64,000 nucleotides of DNA from Candidatus Methylopumilus universalis (GTDB taxonomy: Bacteria > Pseudomonadota > Gammaproteobacteria > Burkholderiales > Methylophilaceae). Under the pieces are notes generated by a model. It worked only from the letters and a program-made list of their open reading frames with translations, ran no database searches and was not told the DNA's origin. The stretch lies in the NCBI GenBank assembly GCA_945883335.1, contig CAMCXI010000002.1, forward strand, positions 1 through 64,000, given 5' to 3'. The position numbers and the translations under genes are program-made. Shown here in pieces: positions 56,120-64,000 of the stretch (position 1 is its first letter; every line of letters begins with the position of its first letter).

Positions 56120-57040
56120 ATGACAATCAAGCACTTTTTACAATTTAACGACTTAAATCTCGACGAGCTTAATCATATTTTTGAGCGCACTCGCTGGATT
56201 AAAGCGCAATTTAAAGCTTACCAACAATACTGGCCGCTCTCAGACCGCACGTTGGTGATGGTTTTTGAGAAGGCGAGCACCCGAACTCGTCTTTCTTTTG
56301 AAGCGGGTATGCAGCAATTAGGCGGTTCAGCAATCTATCTGAATACCCGTGATTCACAATTGGGTCGCGGAGAGCCTGTGGAAGATGCGGCGCAAGTCAT
56401 CTCTCGTATGAGTGACATTGTGATGATTCGTACCTTTGAGCAGGACATAATTGAGCGCTTTGCGGCTAATTCTCGCGTGCCAGTGATTAACGGTTTAACC
56501 AACGAATATCATCCTTGCCAAATTCTGGCGGATATTTTCACTTTTATCGAACACCGCGGCCCAATCAAAGGTAAGGCGGTCGCTTGGATTGGTGATTCCA
56601 ATAACGTATGTAATACATGGCTGCAAGCAGCAGAAGTGCTGGACTTCAATGTCCATGTTTCAACGCCTCCGGGCTACGAAGTCGAGCCTGAGCGTGCTAA
56701 TTTGTATGGCGATAGTCATTACGAAGAGTTTGCTGATCCGATGGAAGCAGCGCGAGATGCTGACTTGGTGACGACAGATGTTTGGACATCCATGGGTTTT
56801 GAAGCTGAAAACGAAGAACGTATGCGTGACTTTGCTGATTGGCAGGTCGATGCGGACATGATGCGGGTGGCTAAAGAGGATGCATTGTTTATGCATTGCT
56901 TGCCAGCCCACCGTGGTGAAGAGGTTTCTGCTGAAGTGATAGATGGCAAACACTCAGTCGTTTGGGATGAAGCTGAAAATAGATTGCATGTGCAAAAGGC
57001 ATTGATGGAATATTTGTTATTAGGCCGTGTTGGCGCTTGA
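56120..57040 (+). CDS. argF: Ornithine carbamoyltransferase
   Basis: The 306-residue enzyme forms citrulline from ornithine and carbamoyl phosphate. The carbamoyl-phosphate motif STRTR is in EKASTRTRLSFE (about 49-60), the second HPCQIL region in EYHPCQILAD, and the ornithine/catalytic Cys motif in HCLPAHRG (about 264-271). Start chosen at ATG 56120 (MTIKHFLQF); a TTG four codons upstream is in frame. Confidence 0.96.
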   Translation: MTIKHFLQFNDLNLDELNHIFERTRWIKAQFKAYQQYWPLSDRTLVMVFEKASTRTRLSFEAGMQQLGGSAIYLNTRDSQLGRGEPVEDAAQVISRMSDIVMIRTFEQDIIERFAANSRVPVINGLTNEYHPCQILADIFTFIEHRGPIKGKAVAWIGDSNNVCNTWLQAAEVLDFNVHVSTPPGYEVEPERANLYGDSHYEEFADPMEAARDADLVTTDVWTSMGFEAENEERMRDFADWQVDADMMRVAKEDALFMHCLPAHRGEEVSAEVIDGKHSVVWDEAENRLHVQKALMEYLLLGRVGA

Positions 57041-57092
57041 TTAACTTAAGAAAAATCTAACGAATTAATCATATTTTGGGAATGATGAAGTA

Positions 57093-58316
57093 ATGAGTGA
57101 TATAAAAAAAGTAGTATTGGCGTATTCAGGTGGTCTTGATACTTCAGTGATCTTGAAGTGGCTTCAAGATGAATATAAATGCGAAGTGGTAACGTTTACT
57201 GCTGACTTAGGTCAGGGTGAAGAGTTGGAGCCGGCGCGTGCTAAAGCTAAAGCGGCTGGTGTGAAAGAAATTTACATTGATGATGTGCGTGAAGAGTTTG
57301 TGCGCGACTTTGTATTCCCAATGTTTAGAGCCAACACGGTTTATGAAGGCGAATATTTGCTTGGTACTTCAATTGCACGTCCATTGATTGCTAAACGCCT
57401 GATTGAAATTGCTAACGAGACAGGCGCTGACGCTATTTCTCACGGAGCGACAGGTAAGGGTAATGATCAAGTGCGTTTTGAGCTTGGTGCTTACGCATTA
57501 AAACCCAATATTCACATTATTGCCCCATGGCGTGAGTGGGATTTGCTTTCACGTGAAAAGCTTTTGGCGTACGCAGAAAAACATGGCATTCCGGTTGAAA
57601 TGAAACATAAGCAAGGCGGCAGTCCCTACAGTATGGATGCGAACTTGTTACACATCTCTTATGAAGGCCGACATTTAGAAAACCCAGCGGCAGAAGCTGA
57701 AGAGGATATGTGGCGCTGGACGGTTTCTCCAGAAAAAGCCCCTGATGCGGCTGAGTACATTGATATTGAATATGTGAATGGCGACCCAGTTGCGCTTAAT
57801 GGCCAAAAAATGAATGCCCATGAAATCCTAGCGCATCTTAATAAAGTGGGCGGTAAACATGGAATTGGGCGTTTGGACTTGGTAGAAAATCGTTATGTCG
57901 GCATGAAGTCTCGCGGCTGCTACGAAACGCCGGGCGGCACGATTTTACTCAAGGCTCACCGTGCAATTGAATCTATCACACTCGATCGCGAGGTAGCGCA
58001 CTTGAAAGATGATTTAATGCCGCGCTATGCCAGCATGATTTATAACGGCTATTGGTGGAGTCCAGAACGTCTGGCGCTTCAAACCCTCATCGACCATACG
58101 CAAAAAACAGTCAATGGCTGGGTGCGCTTGAAGCTTTATAAAGGGAATGTGATTGTTGCTGGCCGTGACTCCAAAACAGACTCTCTGTTTGACTCAACCA
58201 TCGCAACGTTTGAGGATGACAAAGGGGCTTACGACCAAAAAGATGCCGCTGGCTTCATTAAATTAAATGCTTTAAGACTTCGCATTGCTGCGAACCTGAA
58301 ACAAAAGAAGCAATAA
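57093..58316 (+). CDS. argG: Argininosuccinate synthase
   Basis: The 407-residue ATP-pyrophosphatase ligates citrulline and aspartate. The P-loop-like motif [10 protein letters not shown] is at residues 9-18, with [16 protein letters not shown] (about 117-132) and [11 protein letters not shown] further on. It follows argF by 52 bases. The next step, argH, is not in the window. Confidence 0.97.
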   Translation: MSDIKKVVLAYSGGLDTSVILKWLQDEYKCEVVTFTADLGQGEELEPARAKAKAAGVKEIYIDDVREEFVRDFVFPMFRANTVYEGEYLLGTSIARPLIAKRLIEIANETGADAISHGATGKGNDQVRFELGAYALKPNIHIIAPWREWDLLSREKLLAYAEKHGIPVEMKHKQGGSPYSMDANLLHISYEGRHLENPAAEAEEDMWRWTVSPEKAPDAAEYIDIEYVNGDPVALNGQKMNAHEILAHLNKVGGKHGIGRLDLVENRYVGMKSRGCYETPGGTILLKAHRAIESITLDREVAHLKDDLMPRYASMIYNGYWWSPERLALQTLIDHTQKTVNGWVRLKLYKGNVIVAGRDSKTDSLFDSTIATFEDDKGAYDQKDAAGFIKLNALRLRIAANLKQKKQ

Positions 58317-58363
58317 ACATCAATTAATTAAAGCAAGACTCATTTATTTAAAAGGAAAAGATC

Positions 58364-58675
58364 ATGGCGCAATTTGATAATGTCAGCGTGAAAAGAAAAG
58401 CAAACGTCTATTTCGATGGTAAATGCGTTAGCCATACCGTTTTATTTCCAAATGGTACGCGTAGCACCATCGGTGTGATTTTCCCAAGTTCACTGACATT
58501 CAATACCCAAGCGCCAGAGTTGATGGAAATTAACTTAGGTGTTTGTAAAGTACGTCTTGCCGGCGAAGCAGACTGGAAAACTTACAGTGCTGGCGAAAAA
58601 TTCACGGTACCAGGCAATTCATCATTCGATATTGAAGTGCTTGAAACACTCGATTACGTCTGTCATTTTGAATAA
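58364..58675 (+). CDS. ppnP: Pyrimidine/purine nucleoside phosphorylase
   Basis: A 103-residue cupin-fold protein (DUF1255 family, E. coli YaiE). It phosphorolyses several nucleosides to bases and ribose-1-phosphate. Family pattern: [19 protein letters not shown] near the start and [16 protein letters not shown] near residue 85, then YVCHFE at the end. Strong ribosome site AAAGGAAAAG. Confidence 0.93.
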   Translation: MAQFDNVSVKRKANVYFDGKCVSHTVLFPNGTRSTIGVIFPSSLTFNTQAPELMEINLGVCKVRLAGEADWKTYSAGEKFTVPGNSSFDIEVLETLDYVCHFE

Positions 58676-58688
58676 TTAAGAGGTCGAT

Positions 58689-59183
58689 ATGCCATCTTTT
58701 GATATTACGTCTGAAGTTGATATGGTCGCATTGAAAAATGCGATAGATGTGGTGAGTCGGAGCATTACGAATCGCTACGACTTTAAAGGCACAAGCGCGA
58801 ACGTAGAGCTTAACGAGAAAGACAGCTTGATGACTTTGTTTGGTGATTCTGATTTTCAGTTGGATCAAATCAAAGACATTCTATTGCCGGCGATGGAAAA
58901 AAAAGAGGCTGACAGTGCTAAGCGCCTTGATCATCAAGATGTTCAGAAGATTTCAGGCAATAAAGTGAAGCAAGTGCTGAAGATTAAAGATGGTATTGAT
59001 AGTGAACTGGCTAAGCGCATCGTTAAGCTGATTAAAGACAGTGGCGTGAAGGTGCAGGCGAGTATTCAAGGCGACACAGTGCGCGTGGTGGGTGCTAAGC
59101 GTGATGTATTGCAAGATACCATTGTTCAAGTTAAAAAATCCGTGACCGACTTCCCTTTGCAGTTTGGTAATTTTAGAGATTAA
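58689..59183 (+). CDS. yajQ: YajQ-family nucleotide-binding protein
   Basis: The 164-residue protein begins MPSFDITSEVDMVALKNAI and has SNRYDFKGT-like ITNRYDFKGTSA, the family signature. It has two ferredoxin-like domains; some family members bind cyclic di-GMP (XC_3703). It ends QFGNFRD as usual. Its gene lies 13 bases after ppnP and 24 before leuC. Confidence 0.94.
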   Translation: MPSFDITSEVDMVALKNAIDVVSRSITNRYDFKGTSANVELNEKDSLMTLFGDSDFQLDQIKDILLPAMEKKEADSAKRLDHQDVQKISGNKVKQVLKIKDGIDSELAKRIVKLIKDSGVKVQASIQGDTVRVVGAKRDVLQDTIVQVKKSVTDFPLQFGNFRD

Positions 59184-59207
59184 ATTTTTTATATTGTTAG
59201 AAGTCGA

Positions 59208-60623
59208 ATGAGCGCGAAAACCCTTTACGATAAGTTGTTTGATTCCCATGTGGTGACCGAAGAAAACGGCACTGCGCTGATTTATATTGACCGTCATTTG
59301 GTCCATGAAGTGACCAGTCCGCAAGCTTTTGAAGGCTTACGTTTGGCTGGCCGCAAGCCTTGGCGTAAAGACTCTATTGTGGCGACTGCTGACCACAACA
59401 CGCCAACCAATGGCTGGGAAAAAGGCTTGGACGGCATTGCTGACCCTATCTCTCGTATCCAAATCGAAACCTTAGATAGCAATATCAAAGAGTTCGGTGC
59501 AAAAGCATATTTTCCATTTATGGATAAAGGCCAAGGCATTGTTCACGTCATGGGACCAGAGCAGGGCGCAACTTTGCCGGGGATGACGGTAGTCTGTGGT
59601 GACTCTCACACAAGTACACATGGTGCATTCGGCGCTTTGGCACACGGCATTGGCACATCCGAAGTTGAACACGTCATGGCGACGCAATGTTTGGTGCAGA
59701 AAAAATCTAAATCCATGCTTGTGCGTGTTGATGGCAAGCTAGGAAATAGCGTGACAGCGAAGGATGTGGCATTAGCGATTATCGGTAAGATCGGTACTGC
59801 GGGCGGCACAGGTTATGCGGTTGAGTTTGGCGGTAGCGTTATTCGTGCGTTGAGCATGGAAGGTCGCATGACGCTTTGTAATATGGCGATTGAAGCAGGC
59901 GCACGTGCTGGGATGGTGGCGGTTGATGATGCGACGATCAATTACGTAAAAGGCCGTCCTTACGCGCCTAAAGCAGACCAATGGGATGCTGCGGTTGCTT
60001 ATTGGCGCACCTTGGTGAGTGATGATGGCGCTGAGTTTGATGCAACAGTTGTCTTGAATGGTGATGATATTCAACCGCAAGTGACTTGGGGTACATCACC
60101 TGAAATGGTGGTTGGGATTGATGGCAAGGTGCCTGACCCTGCAAGCGAATCTGATGCAACTAAGAAGTGTAGCATGGAGCGTGCCTTGCAATATATGGGT
60201 TTAAAAGCGAATACACCGATGAGCGAAATTAGCATCGATAAAGTGTTTATTGGCTCATGCACTAATTCTCGTATTGAGGATTTACGTGCGGCTGCGAGCG
60301 TTGCTAAAGGTAAGAAAATCGCTGGAAATGTTAAGTTAGCCTTAGTTGTTCCAGGTTCCGGTTTGGTGAAAGCACAAGCTGAAGCTGAAGGCTTAGATAA
60401 GGTATTTAAAGAGGCTGGCTTTGAGTGGCGTGAGCCAGGGTGCTCGATGTGTTTGGCGATGAATGCCGACCGTCTTGAGTCAGGTGAGCGCTGTGCATCA
60501 ACTTCTAACCGTAACTTTGAGGGTCGCCAAGGTTTGGGTGGCAGAACGCATTTGGTGAGTCCTGAGATGGCTGCTGCCGCTGCGATTGCTGGACATTTTG
60601 TTGATGTCCGTAGCTTTAATTAA
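59208..60623 (+). CDS. leuC: 3-isopropylmalate dehydratase, large subunit
   Basis: The 471-residue aconitase-family enzyme holds a [4Fe-4S] cluster: cysteine in FIGSCTNSR (about 345-353), and the pair in GCSMC (about 408-412). Also [14 protein letters not shown] (about 129-142). With LeuD it isomerises 2- to 3-isopropylmalate. leuC-leuD-leuB-asd is a common betaproteobacterial order. leuA is not in the window. Confidence 0.97.
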   Translation: MSAKTLYDKLFDSHVVTEENGTALIYIDRHLVHEVTSPQAFEGLRLAGRKPWRKDSIVATADHNTPTNGWEKGLDGIADPISRIQIETLDSNIKEFGAKAYFPFMDKGQGIVHVMGPEQGATLPGMTVVCGDSHTSTHGAFGALAHGIGTSEVEHVMATQCLVQKKSKSMLVRVDGKLGNSVTAKDVALAIIGKIGTAGGTGYAVEFGGSVIRALSMEGRMTLCNMAIEAGARAGMVAVDDATINYVKGRPYAPKADQWDAAVAYWRTLVSDDGAEFDATVVLNGDDIQPQVTWGTSPEMVVGIDGKVPDPASESDATKKCSMERALQYMGLKANTPMSEISIDKVFIGSCTNSRIEDLRAAASVAKGKKIAGNVKLALVVPGSGLVKAQAEAEGLDKVFKEAGFEWREPGCSMCLAMNADRLESGERCASTSNRNFEGRQGLGGRTHLVSPEMAAAAAIAGHFVDVRSFN

Positions 60624-60635
60624 GAGATTGATGAT

Positions 60636-61274
60636 ATGCAAGCATTTACCCAATTAAATGGTTTAGTGGTACCGCTAGACAGATCCAACGTTGATACGGA
60701 TGCAATTATTCCTAAACAGTTTTTAAAATCCATCAAACGAAGTGGCTTTGGCCCTAACGCATTTGATGAGTGGCGGTATTTAGACCATGGCGAGCCTGGC
60801 ATGGATAATAGCAAGCGCAAAATCAACCCTGATTTTGTGTTAAATCAAGCGCGTTATCAAGGTGGCTCAGTGCTGTTGGCACGAGAAAACTTTGGCTGTG
60901 GTTCTAGCCGTGAACATGCGCCTTGGGCGCTGGAAGACTATGGCTTCCGTGCCATTATCGCCCCTAGTTTTGCTGATATTTTCTTTAATAATTGCTTCAA
61001 GAATGGCATGTTGCCTATTGTGTTGTCTGCTGATGATGTGGACGCTTTATTTAAAGAAACTCAATCAGCAGAGGGTTACAAGCTCAATATTGATTTGAGC
61101 ACACAAACCATTTCTACGCCAAGCGGCAAGACATATAAGTTTGAAGTTGATGCTTTCCGTAAGCATTGCTTGTTGAATGGTTTAGACGATATTGGTTTGA
61201 CCATGCAGCATCAGGATGCTATCAAAGCCTTTGAAACAAAACATAGGGCTGCGCAACCATGGCTTTTTAATTAG
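60636..61274 (+). CDS. leuD: 3-isopropylmalate dehydratase, small subunit
   Basis: The 212-residue swivel domain begins [22 protein letters not shown], with [15 protein letters not shown] (about 85-99), the conserved loop. It pairs with LeuC, whose stop is 12 bases upstream. Length agrees with E. coli LeuD (201) plus a short tail. Confidence 0.97.
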   Translation: MQAFTQLNGLVVPLDRSNVDTDAIIPKQFLKSIKRSGFGPNAFDEWRYLDHGEPGMDNSKRKINPDFVLNQARYQGGSVLLARENFGCGSSREHAPWALEDYGFRAIIAPSFADIFFNNCFKNGMLPIVLSADDVDALFKETQSAEGYKLNIDLSTQTISTPSGKTYKFEVDAFRKHCLLNGLDDIGLTMQHQDAIKAFETKHRAAQPWLFN

Positions 61275-61326
61275 CCATTATTTAATATATTTTTCAATAA
61301 TATATTGGTATTTATTAGGAATTTAG

Positions 61327-62382
61327 ATGAAGATTGCAGTTCTGCCAGGTGATGGCATCGGTCCAGAAATCGTTGCTCAAGCAGTGAAGGTTTTAAATGC
61401 CTTAAATATTGGTCTTGAAATGAAAGAAGCCCCAATTGGCGGTGCTGGTTATGAGGCTGCTGGTGATCCACTTCCTGCAGATACATTAAAGTTGGCTAAA
61501 GAATCTGATGCGGTATTGCTTGGTGCGGTGGGTGATTGGAAATATGATTCATTACCGCGTGATATGCGTCCTGAGCGGGGTTTGCTCCGCATTCGAAAAG
61601 AACTTAATTTGTTCGCAAATCTTCGTCCTGCATTGCTCTACCCAGAACTAGCGTCAGCGTCTACTTTAAAACCAGAAGTGGTGGCTGGTTTAGATATTAT
61701 GATTGTACGTGAGTTAACGGGTGATATTTACTTCGGTCATCCACGCGGCATTTCAACCTTGCCAAATGGCGAGCGGGAGGGTCTTAACACCATGCGCTAC
61801 TCTGAATCTGAAATCCGCCGGATCGGTCATGTTGCTTTCAGTATTGCGATGAAGCGAAATAAAAAAGTCTGCTCAGTAGATAAAGCGAACGTGCTTGAGA
61901 CAACTGAATTGTGGCGTCAGGTTATGATTGAAATTTCAAAAGAATATCCAGAGGTTGAATTGAGCCACATGTATGTGGATAACGCGGCAATGCAATTGAT
62001 TCGTGCGCCTAAGCAGTTTGATGTGATGGTGACCGGCAATATTTTTGGTGACATCTTGTCTGATGAAGCTTCAATGCTGACAGGCTCTATTGGAATGTTG
62101 CCATCGGCATCATTAGATGCGAACAACAAAGGCATGTACGAGCCTAGCCATGGGTCTGCGCCAGATATTGCCAATCAAGATATTGCCAATCCATTAGCGA
62201 CTATTCTTTCAGCTGCCATGATGCTTCGCTATAGCTTTAACGATGAAAAGAACGCAACACGTATCGAAGATGCAGTGAAAAAAGCCTTGGCGCAAGGTTA
62301 CCGAACCGCTGATATTTACACTGAAGGCACCAAAAAAGTTAAATGTAGCGAAATGGGTGATGTAGTCGTTGCTGCTTTATAA
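61327..62382 (+). CDS. leuB: 3-isopropylmalate dehydrogenase
   Basis: The 351-residue NAD-dependent oxidative decarboxylase starts [16 protein letters not shown]. Substrate residues lie in [15 protein letters not shown] (about 84-98), catalytic Tyr in MRYSESEI, Lys in [14 protein letters not shown], and the metal aspartates in [20 protein letters not shown] (about 239-258). It completes the leucine run, followed by asd after 21 bases. Confidence 0.97.
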   Translation: MKIAVLPGDGIGPEIVAQAVKVLNALNIGLEMKEAPIGGAGYEAAGDPLPADTLKLAKESDAVLLGAVGDWKYDSLPRDMRPERGLLRIRKELNLFANLRPALLYPELASASTLKPEVVAGLDIMIVRELTGDIYFGHPRGISTLPNGEREGLNTMRYSESEIRRIGHVAFSIAMKRNKKVCSVDKANVLETTELWRQVMIEISKEYPEVELSHMYVDNAAMQLIRAPKQFDVMVTGNIFGDILSDEASMLTGSIGMLPSASLDANNKGMYEPSHGSAPDIANQDIANPLATILSAAMMLRYSFNDEKNATRIEDAVKKALAQGYRTADIYTEGTKKVKCSEMGDVVVAAL

Positions 62383-62403
62383 AAGTTTTAGGAAAACAAG
62401 AAA

Positions 62404-63516
62404 ATGTTAAAAGTAGGCTTTATTGGTTGGCGCGGTATGGTGGGCTCAGTACTCATGCAACGTATGTTGGAAGAAAACGACTTTGCTAACATCGAACCAC
62501 AATTTTTTACCACATCACAAGTTGGTGGCTCAGGTCCCAATGTTGGTAAAGAGACGCCGCCGTTAAAAGATGCCAAAAATATTGCTGAACTTAAGCATAT
62601 GGACGTGATTGTGTCCTGCCAAGGTGGCGATTATACAAGTGAAGTATTTCCTAAATTACGTGGTGAGGGTTGGAATGGACATTGGATTGATGCCGCTTCT
62701 ACATTGCGTATGGAAGATGACGCCGTCATTATTCTCGACCCTGTGAACATGCACGTCATTAAAGATGCGATGCAAAAAGGTGGTAAAAACTGGGTGGGTG
62801 GTAATTGTACTGTTTCACTCATGCTCATGGCTTTGAATGGATTATTTAAAGAAAACTTGGTGGAATGGGCCACTTCTATGACCTACCAAGCAGCCTCAGG
62901 CGCAGGCGCACAAAATATGCGTGAATTGCTCAAGCAAATGGGCGCAGTAAATCAAGCTGTAGCTGGCTTGCTCGCTGATCCAGCTTCTGCGATTTTGGAT
63001 ATTGACCGCACTGTGGCAACTACCTTGCGTGACGATGCATTCCCAACCGCGCACTTTGGGGTGCCGTTGGCTGGCAGTCTAATCCCATGGATTGATAAAG
63101 ACTTGGGCAACGGTCAAAGTAAAGAAGAGTGGAAGGGCGGGGCTGAGACTAATAAAATCCTTGGCCTAGAAGCGAATCCTATTGTGATTGATGGCTTGTG
63201 TGTTCGGATTGGCGCGATGCGTTGCCACTCACAAGCACTGACAATCAAGCTGACAAAAGATGTTCCATTAGATGAAATTAACGATATGTTGGCAAAAGCG
63301 AATCAATGGGCAAAAGTCATTCCTAATGCGCGTGAAGCAAGCATGAATTTGCTTACACCTGCTGCTGTTACTGGCACGCTTACAACCCCAGTAGGTCGTT
63401 TACGTAAAATGGGCATGGGGGACGAGTACTTGTCAGCCTTTACTGTGGGCGATCAATTGTTATGGGGCGCTGCAGAGCCTCTCCGTCGTATGTTAGATAT
63501 TCTGGTCAAGTCATAA
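62404..63516 (+). CDS. asd: Aspartate-semialdehyde dehydrogenase
   Basis: The 370-residue enzyme reduces aspartyl phosphate for lysine, methionine and threonine synthesis. NADP site [13 protein letters not shown] (residues 5-17), active cysteine in [10 protein letters not shown] (about Cys135), and [11 protein letters not shown] (about 267-277) with the substrate histidine. It matches the proteobacterial long form. Confidence 0.97.
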   Translation: MLKVGFIGWRGMVGSVLMQRMLEENDFANIEPQFFTTSQVGGSGPNVGKETPPLKDAKNIAELKHMDVIVSCQGGDYTSEVFPKLRGEGWNGHWIDAASTLRMEDDAVIILDPVNMHVIKDAMQKGGKNWVGGNCTVSLMLMALNGLFKENLVEWATSMTYQAASGAGAQNMRELLKQMGAVNQAVAGLLADPASAILDIDRTVATTLRDDAFPTAHFGVPLAGSLIPWIDKDLGNGQSKEEWKGGAETNKILGLEANPIVIDGLCVRIGAMRCHSQALTIKLTKDVPLDEINDMLAKANQWAKVIPNAREASMNLLTPAAVTGTLTTPVGRLRKMGMGDEYLSAFTVGDQLLWGAAEPLRRMLDILVKS

Positions 63517-63608
63517 CACATCCACGGCTCCTGCCTTGCGACGCATCCAGTAAGGTGTTATTTTGAGTTTTGTTTTTGTACTTATTGAGTATAGTGGACT
63601 AAATAATA

Positions 63609-64000
63609 ATGAGAAAAATACTAAATACATTAATCGTTAAGCAGATCCTTTTAGCGCTGTGTATCGCATTAATTCCCTTGGTCGCATCTGCCGCCGGGTT
63701 GGGTAAACTTTATGTATTTTCATCGTTAGGCGAGCCTCTTAATGCTGAGATTGAGTTGTTGTCAGTTTCCCCTGAAGCGATGACAACATTAACGGCTGGT
63801 CTTGCATCACAAGAGCAATATCTTGCGCAGGGAATCGATAAAACTCCGATTCAGCAAAGTATCAAAGCAGACATTGCTAAAAGGCCTGACGGAACATTAG
63901 TGGTTCAACTTACCTCCGTACAAGCCGTGACTGATCCCTTCTTAGATATGTTGATCCAAGTGGTTTGGAGTGATGGTCAGTTATCGCGTGAATATACTTT
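63609..64000 (+). CDS. fimV: FimV N-terminal part (partial)
   Basis: The first ~130 residues of a longer protein cut by the window end. It has a signal peptide (LLALCIALIPLVASAAG) and the FimV N-domain opening LGKLYVFSSLGEPLNAEIEL, then PEAMTTL and VVWSDGQLSREY, seen in FimV/TspA polar proteins that organise type IV pili and twitching. Following asd is a common order. The LysM and C-terminal parts lie outside. Confidence 0.9.
   Translation, partial: MRKILNTLIVKQILLALCIALIPLVASAAGLGKLYVFSSLGEPLNAEIELLSVSPEAMTTLTAGLASQEQYLAQGIDKTPIQQSIKADIAKRPDGTLVVQLTSVQAVTDPFLDMLIQVVWSDGQLSREYT

Noticed and set aside
59184-59207. Leucine attenuator before leuC
   Set aside because: Only 24 bases separate yajQ and leuC, with no leader peptide or hairpin.

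Overview
The window is a stretch of housekeeping chromosome from a moderately AT-rich betaproteobacterium, most likely a methylotroph of the Methylophilaceae (Methylotenera or Methylophilus type). Three things suggest this. The gene orders tig-clpP-clpX-lon-hupB-tRNA-Val-tRNA-Asp-ppiD-fabI and leuC-leuD-leuB-asd-fimV are betaproteobacterial. The base composition is low for that class. A MoxY-like sensor kinase and response regulator are present. The family assignment is inference. I see no insertion sequence, prophage, CRISPR array or integron; the only mobile-type module is a HigBA toxin-antitoxin pair.

Layout. 1-5.8 kb: end of acnB, a DUF2914 membrane protein, rlmJ (reverse), a frameshifted 4-oxalocrotonate tautomerase, a RIO-type kinase, and uvrC-pgsA followed by tRNA-Gly, tRNA-Cys and tRNA-Leu (the order also found in E. 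coli). 6.3-10.5 kb: a cell-envelope segment with an ArnT-like glycosyltransferase, PAP2 phosphatase, Skp/OmpH chaperone, a lipoprotein, tRNA-Arg and a small secreted cysteine-repeat protein. 10.5-23 kb: uup, rep, a MEKHLA protein with a small unknown, ylqF/rbgA, a methyltransferase, hrpA, higBA and a CobW-type GTPase. 23-27.4 kb: an RNase II-like protein, a spermidine-synthase-like protein, a THUMP methyltransferase and a MazG-like pyrophosphohydrolase, packed as one unit. 27.4-37.7 kb: tpx, then the proteostasis cluster tig-clpP-clpX-lon, hupB, two tRNAs, ppiD and fabI. 37.7-43.7 kb (reverse): an oligopeptide-type ABC importer (binding lipoprotein and two permeases, no ATPase) behind the lytic transglycosylase mltD, then gloB. 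43.8-49.4 kb: a methyltransferase, rnhA and dnaQ, then queD, rsgA, a cytochrome c and an M48 protease in reverse, and orn. 49.5-54.8 kb: crcB with a two-component system, an EamA transporter and a Rieske oxygenase in reverse, and a tiny membrane peptide with a PuuD-N-like membrane protein. 54.9-64 kb: argD-argF-argG, ppnP, yajQ, leuC-leuD-leuB, asd and the start of fimV.

Functional themes are protein quality control (trigger factor, ClpXP, Lon, PpiD, Skp), with a near-consensus heat-shock promoter visible in front of lon; RNA and ribosome maintenance (RlmJ, HrpA, YlqF, RsgA, Orn, RNase II-like, RlmL-like); DNA repair and replication (UvrC, Rep, Uup, RnhA, DnaQ); envelope building; and arginine, leucine and aspartate-family amino-acid synthesis. 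Genes are packed tightly: many stop and start codons overlap, and five convergent pairs have stops that overlap or nearly touch.

I found no clear new multi-gene system. The best leads are the secreted three-repeat cysteine protein at 10193-10456, the 34-residue membrane peptide coupled to the PuuD-N-like protein at 54187-54786, the nested inverted repeats in the hupB promoter, the structured GC-rich leader upstream of ylqF, and the one-base tautomerase frameshift.
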